Below are positions 58,557-64,000 of a stretch of 64,000 nucleotides of DNA, piece after piece (the first letter of the stretch is position 1; each line of letters begins with the position of its first letter). Origin of the DNA: Streptomyces tateyamensis (GTDB lineage Bacteria; Actinomycetota; Actinomycetes; Streptomycetales; Streptomycetaceae); the NCBI RefSeq assembly GCF_003205575.1, contig NZ_PYBW01000011.1:92023-156022 (forward strand), read 5' to 3'. Below the pieces are notes generated by a model. That model was not told where the DNA came from. It worked only from the letters and a program-made list of their open reading frames with translations, and ran no database searches. A program made the translations under genes and the position numbers.

Positions 58557-59585
58557 TCAGGGGCGGCGGATCGCCGAGATGCTGCCGATCGAGGTGGCGT
58601 TGGCGACCCGGACCACGTCGCCGGTGTGCGGGGCGTGCACCACCTGGCCGTTGCCGATGTACATCGCCACGTGGTGCAGGTCGGAGCCGTAGAAGACCAG
58701 GTCGCCCGGCTCCGCCTGGGCCAGCGACGGCACCGCGGAGCCCACCGAGACCTGCTCGTAGGTGGTGCGCGGCAGCGAGACGCCGGCCACCCCGTAGGAC
58801 CACTGGGTCAGGCCCGAGCAGTCGAAGGTGTTGGCGCCGGAGGCGCCCCAGACGTAGGAGTGGCCCAGCTTGCCCAGCGCGGCCTGCACCGCGGCGGCCG
58901 CGTAGCCGGAGGCCGGCGGCAGGTTGAGCGGCGGGCGGACGTCGCTGCGCGAGGCGCGGTCCTCGGCCAGCAGGGCGGCGCGGTCGGAAGCGCTGAGCGA
59001 GTTCAACAGCTTCTGCGCGGCGGCCAGTTTGGTCTGGATGTCCGTCTTGGCCTGGTTCAGCGCCTGGGTCGAGCGGTCCAGCTCGGCCAGGATGTCGGCC
59101 GCTTCCTTCTTCTCCTGGTCCAGCTTGCGCTGCTCGCCCTGCAGGCCCTTGAGCGCGTCGGTCTCGCTGGTGGTGGCCATCTGCATGCTGGAGGCCTGGG
59201 CCAGGTAGGACTGCGGGTCCGAGTTGAGCATCATCTGCACCGAGGGGTCGATGCCCCCGTTGCGGTACTGGTCGCCGGCCACGGCCGCCAGGCCGCCCTG
59301 CAGCTCGGTCACCTGCTGCTGGGTGCGGGCCACCTGGTCCTGCAGCTGGGCGGCCTGCTGGCGCAGCTGGTCGCCGCGCTCCTTCTCACCGTTGTACTTC
59401 TCGGTGGCGGCTTCCTGCTGGTTGTTCAGGTCGTCGATCTGGGCCTTGACCTGGTCCTTGGTCGGCTTCGGATCGGCGAAGGCGGCGCCGGTCTGCGCGG
59501 ACAGCGCGACCGCGGTCGCCGCAGCGGCGGTGAGCACGGAGACCGTTGCACGGCTCGGCTGCTTCGGACGGCGGTGCGACGCCAC
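58557..59585 (-). CDS. Secreted NlpC/P60 peptidoglycan hydrolase (paralogue 3)
   Basis: 342 residues from the GTG at 59585 with AAGGAG 6 bp upstream; a longer frame to 59612 is less likely. It begins VASHRRPKQPSRATVSVLTA, nearly the same as paralogue 2 (ASHRRPK), with a signal peptide, a coiled coil (about 40-205) and the NlpC/P60 domain. Cys in TFDCSGLTQWSYGVAG, His in LHHVAMYIGNG, third residue in VVHAPHTGDVV. Closest to paralogue 2 by eye. Its leader lacks the ydaO motifs but has a hairpin (59603-59632) next to the ribosome site. Confidence 0.94.
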   Translation of the reverse strand: MASHRRPKQPSRATVSVLTAAAATAVALSAQTGAAFADPKPTKDQVKAQIDDLNNQQEAATEKYNGEKERGDQLRQQAAQLQDQVARTQQQVTELQGGLAAVAGDQYRNGGIDPSVQMMLNSDPQSYLAQASSMQMATTSETDALKGLQGEQRKLDQEKKEAADILAELDRSTQALNQAKTDIQTKLAAAQKLLNSLSASDRAALLAEDRASRSDVRPPLNLPPASGYAAAAVQAALGKLGHSYVWGASGANTFDCSGLTQWSYGVAGVSLPRTTYEQVSVGSAVPSLAQAEPGDLVFYGSDLHHVAMYIGNGQVVHAPHTGDVVRVANATSIGSISAIRRP

Positions 59586-59767
59586 AGGGGCTCCTTCTTC
59601 TACCGGTCTCACCCGATCGGATGAGTGACCGGAAAAATAGGTTTGACGCCGACCCTAGTGAACATCAGATCGTCGCGCCACTCCCTCTTGGGGACGAACT
59701 ACCTTTGGCGCAGCGTCCTTCACCAGGTTTTCACGCCCCCGCCGCCGCTCCGCGGTCGAACGACCCC

Positions 59768-61222
59768 TCAGGTCCGGGACAACCGGTTCAGCAGCAGGAC
59801 CGAGGAGACCGGGCGCGCTCCCGCCTTGCGCACGCCGTCCGCCACCTCCCGGTCGGCGGAGACCACGACCACCGGGCGGCCCTGCGGCTCGGCCCGCACC
59901 AGCGAGCGGATCAGCTCGTCGGCGGTCTGCCCGGTCTTGCTGAACCTTACCCGCACCCCGCGCGGCGGTGCCATGATGACCGGCACGTCGAGGTCCTGGC
60001 CGTCGAAGACGCAGGTGACCTCGGCCTGGGTGCGCTGGGCCAGCATCGCCAGCCCGCCCAGCAGCCGCAGCCGCTGCTGCTCCAGCGGCAGGGTGGGGTA
60101 GCCGGTCTTGGTGACGTTGTAGCCGTCCACCACCAGGTGCACCTGAGGGATCGCCAGCAGCTGGTCCAGCAGCGCCGGGTCGTCCTCGGCCAGCCCGCGC
60201 CGGGCCACGTCGTGCGGCGAGGCGGAGCCGGGCACCACCGCGTCCACCAGGTCGGCCGGGTGCAGCTGGGTGACCGGCAGCGCCAGCTCGCGCTGCAGGC
60301 CCTGGGCCGACTGCAGCACCGTGTCCAGCAGCAGCCGCAGCCGCATGTCCTCCACGCTGCGGCCCTCCCTGGCGGTGCGCCGGCCGGCCTCCAGGGTGCC
60401 CTCCAGCTCGGTCACCCGGTGCCGCAGCCGGCGGTTCTCACCCTCCAGCGCGCTGCGCTCGCCGGCCGCCGCCGCGCGGGCCTCGGCCAACTCGGCGGCC
60501 AGCTTGCGGGTCTCGGCCTGGGCCCGGCGGGTGTCGCTCTCCAGCGAGCGCAGCTTCTTGCGCAGCGACTCCAGCTCCTTGCGGACGCCCTCGCCCTCGG
60601 CCCGCTGGCGCTCCAGGTCGGCCTTGGCCAGCTGCCGGGCGGCGGCCAGCTCCTCCTGCAGCTTCTCGGCCTGCCGGACGGCCTCGGCGGCCGCGTCCCG
60701 CTCGTCGGCCCGCTCGACCTCCTCGCCGGCCTCGGCCACCAGCCTGGTCCAGCCGCGCGGGCGCAGCAGGTAGGCGGCGGCGGCCACGTCCAGCGGCTCG
60801 GCGGCGCCGGGCACCTGGCCGGCCTCCAGCGACGTGACCAGCTCGGGCTGGCCGGCCCGCAGCCGGTCCGCTATCCGGGTACGGAAGACCGGGTCGGCCT
60901 CCAGCGCGGCGGCCAGCGCGGTGCCCGCGTACCGGGCCCGGCGGGCGGGGGTGAACTTGGCGTACGGGCGCAGCGAGGCGGGCAGGTCGGCGGCGGGCAG
61001 CCCGCCCAGCGCGTCGGCGGCCAGCCCGACCACCCGGCGGCGCACGCCTTCGGGCAGCGGGCGGTCCAGCTGCTCGACCACTCCGCCCGGTGGGGCGGAA
61101 CCCTGCTCGGGCCCGTACTGCTGCTGCGCCTGCTCGGCCTGCCCAGGCCCGTGCTGCTCGGCCTGCGCCGCCGGGGCGGCCTGCTGCTCAGGGGCGCCGT
61201 GGGCCTGACTCGCTGCGTCCAT
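59768..61222 (-). CDS. NYN-domain (PIN-like) RNase/RNA-binding protein with coiled coil
   Basis: 484 residues. The C-terminal domain (about 330-484) is a YacP-like NYN domain with conserved acidic residues in HLVVDGYNVTKTGYP, CVFDGQD and VVVVSADREVADGVRKAGA, pointing to a metal-dependent RNase. The centre (about 165-280) is a long coiled coil rich in Glu, Arg, Ala and Leu. The N-terminal 45 residues are Gln/Ala/Gly-rich and disordered. In actinobacteria this family is widespread and its RNA target unknown. ATG start at 61222. Confidence 0.88.
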   Translation of the reverse strand: MDAASQAHGAPEQQAAPAAQAEQHGPGQAEQAQQQYGPEQGSAPPGGVVEQLDRPLPEGVRRRVVGLAADALGGLPAADLPASLRPYAKFTPARRARYAGTALAAALEADPVFRTRIADRLRAGQPELVTSLEAGQVPGAAEPLDVAAAAYLLRPRGWTRLVAEAGEEVERADERDAAAEAVRQAEKLQEELAAARQLAKADLERQRAEGEGVRKELESLRKKLRSLESDTRRAQAETRKLAAELAEARAAAAGERSALEGENRRLRHRVTELEGTLEAGRRTAREGRSVEDMRLRLLLDTVLQSAQGLQRELALPVTQLHPADLVDAVVPGSASPHDVARRGLAEDDPALLDQLLAIPQVHLVVDGYNVTKTGYPTLPLEQQRLRLLGGLAMLAQRTQAEVTCVFDGQDLDVPVIMAPPRGVRVRFSKTGQTADELIRSLVRAEPQGRPVVVVSADREVADGVRKAGARPVSSVLLLNRLSRT

Positions 61223-61254
61223 GGCGTCCTCGGCTCCGTTCCCTGGTCTGCTGG

Positions 61255-61288
61255 CTCTCCCCCGGTCCTCGGCCGGGAGGTGCCCCCA
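61255..61288. repeat. Small intergenic palindromic repeat
   Basis: A CTCCCCCGG/CCGGGAGG inverted repeat followed by TGCCCCCA, 33 bp upstream of the NYN gene start. The arrangement resembles the short palindromic units scattered between genes in many Streptomyces genomes. I see only one clear copy here. Confidence 0.55.
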
Positions 61289-61396
61289 TCGGTGGCGCGG
61301 TCACGGCGCACCACTTCCGGCAATTGTCTCGTGCGCGGCACCGCGGGGAACACCGCACCGGGATCCGGCGTGGCCGACCGATGGGCGGGCGGGTGG

Positions 61397-61648
61397 TCAG
61401 CCGGTGGTCTCGGCGTCCGGCCGCGCGACCAGCTCGACCTGGTCGACCGCGTTGCACCAGCGGCAGCGGATCGACTCCAGGCTCTCGCTCAGCACCTCGC
61501 GCTCCTCGACCTTGGCCTCGCCCGCCAGGTCGAGGTGCAGGTACTCCACCACCCGGGAGGACCGGGTCACGTCGAACCGGGTCAGGTTTCCGCACAGGGT
61601 GCAGCGCCAGCGGGTCTCGGCGGTGGGCACGGGGACGGTCATGGGCAC
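61397..61648 (-). CDS. Small zinc-ribbon protein
   Basis: 83 residues with two CxxC pairs, WRCTLCGNLTRF and IRCRWCNAVDQV, about 45 residues apart, suggesting one structural zinc. The segment between (VVEYLHLDLAGEAKVEEREVL) is conserved-looking. The start is either GTG 61648 or ATG 61642; AGAGGA lies upstream of both. Function unknown; possibly nucleic-acid or protein binding. Confidence 0.78.
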   Translation of the reverse strand: MPMTVPVPTAETRWRCTLCGNLTRFDVTRSSRVVEYLHLDLAGEAKVEEREVLSESLESIRCRWCNAVDQVELVARPDAETTG

Positions 61649-61819
61649 GGGTCCTCTCGACGGGCTCCCTGGTCCGGGCCGATCGCCGGCCAGGGCTCAA
61701 GATTAGGGCCTGGAGCCGCGGCCCCAGCCACCGCCTTCCGCACTGTGGACAGTGACTGACCACCCCTCGGACTCACCCGAACGCCGCAGCGGGCGGTGTC
61801 GGCGCGCGCCCGGCGCGGA

Positions 61820-62632
61820 ATGGATCCGGCCATGTTCCTCTCCCGGGCGCGGTCGGCGCCCCTGGTCAGCTACCTGCTGATCGCCGTCAACTGCGTGGTC
61901 CTGCTGGCCGGACCGAGCGGGCCCGCCCCCGGCTACGGGAGCACCCCCGCGCAGCGGGCCTGCGCGGCCCAGCGCTACCAGCAGCGCTGGGGCGCGGTGC
62001 CGGCCGAGCTGCTGAGCGGCCGCCCACTGACCACCGCTCAGCTGGAGCGGGCCGCCGCGCAGCTGCCGGACTGCCCGGCGCGGGCCACCCCCGGCAAGCG
62101 GCCCGCGCTCTCGGTGCTCAGCTCGCTCTTCGTGCACGGCGGCTGGCTGCACCTGTTGGGCAACATGCTCTTCCTCTTCGTCTTCGGGCCCGGGGTGGAG
62201 CAGCGGCTGGGCCGCACCCGGTTCCTCCTCTTCTACCTGGCGGCCGGCGCGCTGGCCGCCTACGGCTACGCGGTCACCACCGGGACGGGACCGGCGGGAC
62301 TGCGCCCGCTGGTCGGTGCCTCCGGGGCGATCGCCGGGGTGCTCGGCGGCTACCTGCGGCTCTACCCCAAGGCCCGGGTCACCGCGCTGGTGCCGCTGCT
62401 CTTCTTCCTGCCGCTGCGCTTCCCGGCCTGGCTGGTGCTCGGCCTCTGGTTCGCGGTGCAGTGGTGGTCGGCGCACGACGGATCCCCGGGCGTCGCCTAC
62501 CTGGCCCACGTGATCGGCTTCACCGGCGGCTTCCTGGCGGTGTGGGCGGCCGGACTGCGCGCCCGCTACGCTGACCCGACGTCCCCCGGCCTCCGACCGG
62601 GAGCACCGCCGCACCAGGGAGCGCCCTCGTGA
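61820..62632 (+). CDS. Rhomboid-family intramembrane serine protease
   Basis: About 270 residues, polytopic (six or so helices). The nucleophile is in LVGASGAIAGVLGGYLR (GxSG) and the catalytic His in VAYLAHVIGFTGGFLAVW. HGGWLHLLGNMLFLFVFG is the family L1-loop signature. A Cys-containing luminal insertion (about residues 35-85) is present. The start is uncertain among GTG 61796, ATG 61820 and ATG 61832. The next gene overlaps it by 4 bp. Confidence 0.88.
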   Translation: MDPAMFLSRARSAPLVSYLLIAVNCVVLLAGPSGPAPGYGSTPAQRACAAQRYQQRWGAVPAELLSGRPLTTAQLERAAAQLPDCPARATPGKRPALSVLSSLFVHGGWLHLLGNMLFLFVFGPGVEQRLGRTRFLLFYLAAGALAAYGYAVTTGTGPAGLRPLVGASGAIAGVLGGYLRLYPKARVTALVPLLFFLPLRFPAWLVLGLWFAVQWWSAHDGSPGVAYLAHVIGFTGGFLAVWAAGLRARYADPTSPGLRPGAPPHQGAPS

Positions 62633-62910
62633 TCACCGCCATCGTGCTCATCAAGACCAGCGTGGACCGGATCCCCGAGATCGCCGAGGCCATCGCCGCC
62701 ATCGAGCAGGTCAGCGAGGTCTACTCGGTGACCGGCGGCTACGACCTGGTGGCCATGGTCCGGGTGCGCCGGCACGAGGACCTGGCGGACGTGATCCCGG
62801 GCCGGCTCAACAAGGTCCCCGGGGTCGCCCACACCGAGACCCAGATCGCCTTCCGCACCTACTCCCAGCACGACCTGGAGACGGCGTTCGCGATCGGCCT
62901 GGAGGGCTGA
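62629..62910 (+). CDS. Stand-alone Lrp/AsnC ligand-binding (RAM) domain protein
   Basis: 93 residues matching only the C-terminal RAM domain of Lrp/AsnC regulators (ITAIVLIKTSVDRIPEIAEA, GGYDLVAMVRVRRHEDLADVI, core TGGYDLVAMVRV), with no helix-turn-helix. It probably oligomerises and binds an amino acid or effector. The GTG at 62629 overlaps the rhomboid stop (GTGA). The partner it regulates is unknown. Confidence 0.88.
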   Translation: MITAIVLIKTSVDRIPEIAEAIAAIEQVSEVYSVTGGYDLVAMVRVRRHEDLADVIPGRLNKVPGVAHTETQIAFRTYSQHDLETAFAIGLEG

Positions 62911-62941
62911 CCCCGGCTGGCCCCGCTCGCCCGACGCGCCG

Positions 62942-64000
62942 TCAGCGCCGGGTGTCGGCCACGCAGCGCCCGCCCTCGTTGCGGTAGTTCCACTGCGCGC
63001 CGGAGGTGGTCAGCTCGCGCACCGCGGCCAGGAACCGGTCGATGTGCTCCTCGGGGGTGCCGGCGCCGAAGCTGACCCGGATCGCGTTCAGGCTGCGCTC
63101 GCCCGGACGGGCCGGCTCGGGCGCACCGCACTCGGAGACCTGGCCGCGCTGGCGGTCCGACTGGTCGCCGAGCAGGGTGCGCACCAGCGGGTGCGCGCAG
63201 AACAGCCCGTCCCGCACCCCGATCCCGTACTCCGCCGAGAGCGCCGCCGCGAAGTGCGAGCTGTTCCAGCCGCGCACCACGAAGGAGAGCACCCCGACCC
63301 GCGGCGCGCCGGCGCCGAACAGGCCGAGCACGGTGACCTCGGGGATCTCGGCCAGCCCGGCCTCGAGCCGCTCGATCAGCTGCTGCTCGCGGCGCTGCAG
63401 CACCTCGAAGCCGGCCTCGGTCAGCGCCCGGCAGGCCGAGGCGATGGCGTAGGCGCCGATCACGTTGGGCGAGCCGGCCTCGTGCCGGGCCGGGCCCGAC
63501 TGCCACTCGACCGACACCGAGCCGTTCGCCTCGCGCGCCACGGTGCGCGAGGCGCCGCCGCCGGCCAGGTACGGCTCGGCCGCGTCCAGCCAGTCCGTCC
63601 GCCCGGCCAGCACCCCGGCGCCGAACGGGGCGTACAGCTTGTGGCCGGAGAAGGCGACCCAGTCCACGCCGAGCTCGCGCACCGAGACCCGGTGGTGCGG
63701 GGCCAGCTGGGCCGCGTCCAGCACCACCCGGGCACCGCGCCGGTGCGCCACCCGGGTCAGCTCGGCCACCGGCCACAGCTCGCCGGTCACGTTGGAGGCG
63801 CCGGTGACGCAGAACAGCCGCGGGCCGGCGGCGTGCGCGGTCAGCGCGGCGTCCAGCGCGGCCACCGCCTCGGCGTGCGAGCGCGGCGCGCGCAGGTACA
63901 TCACCTCCAGGCCGGCGTGCTGCCAGGGCAGCAGCGACGCGTGGTGCTCGGTCTCGAAGGCGAACACCCGGGTGCCCGCCGGGACCGCGCCGGCCAGCAG
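62942..64000 (-). CDS. Class V aminotransferase / cysteine-desulfurase-like protein (5' end beyond window)
   Basis: PLP enzyme missing its N-terminus at the window edge. The PLP lysine is in WVAFSGHKLYAPFGAGVL, the cofactor Asp/Gln motif in VVLDAAQLAPHHRV. The C-terminal region (HFAAALSAEYGIGVRDGLFCAHPLV) aligns with SufS/CsdA-like proteins, and LFCAHPL may carry the Cys region. Whether it is a true desulfurase is uncertain. It is convergent with the Lrp-domain gene. Confidence 0.85.
   Translation of the reverse strand: MLAGAVPAGTRVFAFETEHHASLLPWQHAGLEVMYLRAPRSHAEAVAALDAALTAHAAGPRLFCVTGASNVTGELWPVAELTRVAHRRGARVVLDAAQLAPHHRVSVRELGVDWVAFSGHKLYAPFGAGVLAGRTDWLDAAEPYLAGGGASRTVAREANGSVSVEWQSGPARHEAGSPNVIGAYAIASACRALTEAGFEVLQRREQQLIERLEAGLAEIPEVTVLGLFGAGAPRVGVLSFVVRGWNSSHFAAALSAEYGIGVRDGLFCAHPLVRTLLGDQSDRQRGQVSECGAPEPARPGERSLNAIRVSFGAGTPEEHIDRFLAAVRELTTSGAQWNYRNEGGRCVADTRR

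Noticed and set aside
61255..61288. Insertion-sequence end
   Set aside because: Short palindrome without transposase or target duplication; more like the small intergenic repeats of Streptomyces.
59546..61759. 737-residue plus-strand frame opposite the NYN gene
   Set aside because: Gln/Gly/Leu-rich mirror of the coiled coil, no recognisable domain.

Overview
This window looks like the core chromosome of a high-GC actinomycete of the family Streptomycetaceae (Streptomyces or a close relative such as Kitasatospora). The evidence is strong G/C bias at third codon positions, frequent GTG and TTG starts, many leaderless-looking promoters, and a gene order matching the conserved Streptomyces division/cell-wall (dcw) region and its flank, as I recall it from S. 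coelicolor. I see no insertion sequence, prophage, CRISPR array, tRNA or rRNA. Most long open frames opposite real genes are GC-bias shadows.

Positions 1-17098, all minus strand, are the dcw cluster. Read in the direction of transcription it is rsmH-ftsL-ftsI-murE-murF-mraY-murD-ftsW-murG-ftsQ-ftsZ-(gap)-ylmE-sepF-ylmG-divIVA. Many neighbours overlap by GTGA/ATGA junctions, so translation is probably coupled. The enzymes make lipid II (MurE, MurF, MraY, MurD, MurG). FtsW/FtsI/FtsL/FtsQ and FtsZ/SepF build the septum, and DivIVA drives tip growth. murC is absent here. The gene ylmD (PgeF-like), which I expect between ftsZ and ylmE, is missing and only a strong hairpin is present. A cluster of GACAC motifs lies in the 409-bp ftsQ-ftsZ gap.

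Positions 17476-30548 hold a beta-carbonic anhydrase, a MoxR/DUF58/transglutaminase operon, DUF3040 and methyltransferase genes, a HEPN-like gene, a phytoene-desaturase-like oxidoreductase, a membrane protein with a Gln/Tyr-rich tail, metF, a polyprenyl synthase, thiE and an Rv2175c-like DNA-binding protein. Positions 30568-36165 hold a ferredoxin-reductase-like gene, a TPP riboswitch with thiO-thiS-thiG, and a four-PASTA Ser/Thr kinase. Next come a sulfite-oxidase-like protein, bfr, and bfd with an iron box.

Around 37.9-41.5 kb a class II DAHP synthase is divergent from a Trp-rich leader peptide, an attenuator and a fused TrpE-TrpG enzyme, which joins entry into the shikimate pathway to tryptophan control. 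Positions 41.5-54.5 kb hold a two-component system, lipid and esterase genes, a nuclease-fold protein, ROK glucokinase, an ArsA-like protein lacking its P-loop, an SRPBCC protein, an acyl-CoA synthetase and two glycosyltransferase-type genes.

Positions 54.5-59.6 kb contain three paralogous secreted NlpC/P60 hydrolases. One sits behind a ydaO-type (c-di-AMP) riboswitch with a good promoter, and another is coupled to a lipoprotein-like or membrane-anchored zinc peptidase. The right end carries an NYN-domain protein, a zinc-ribbon protein, a rhomboid protease with a stand-alone Lrp/AsnC ligand domain, and a truncated class V aminotransferase.
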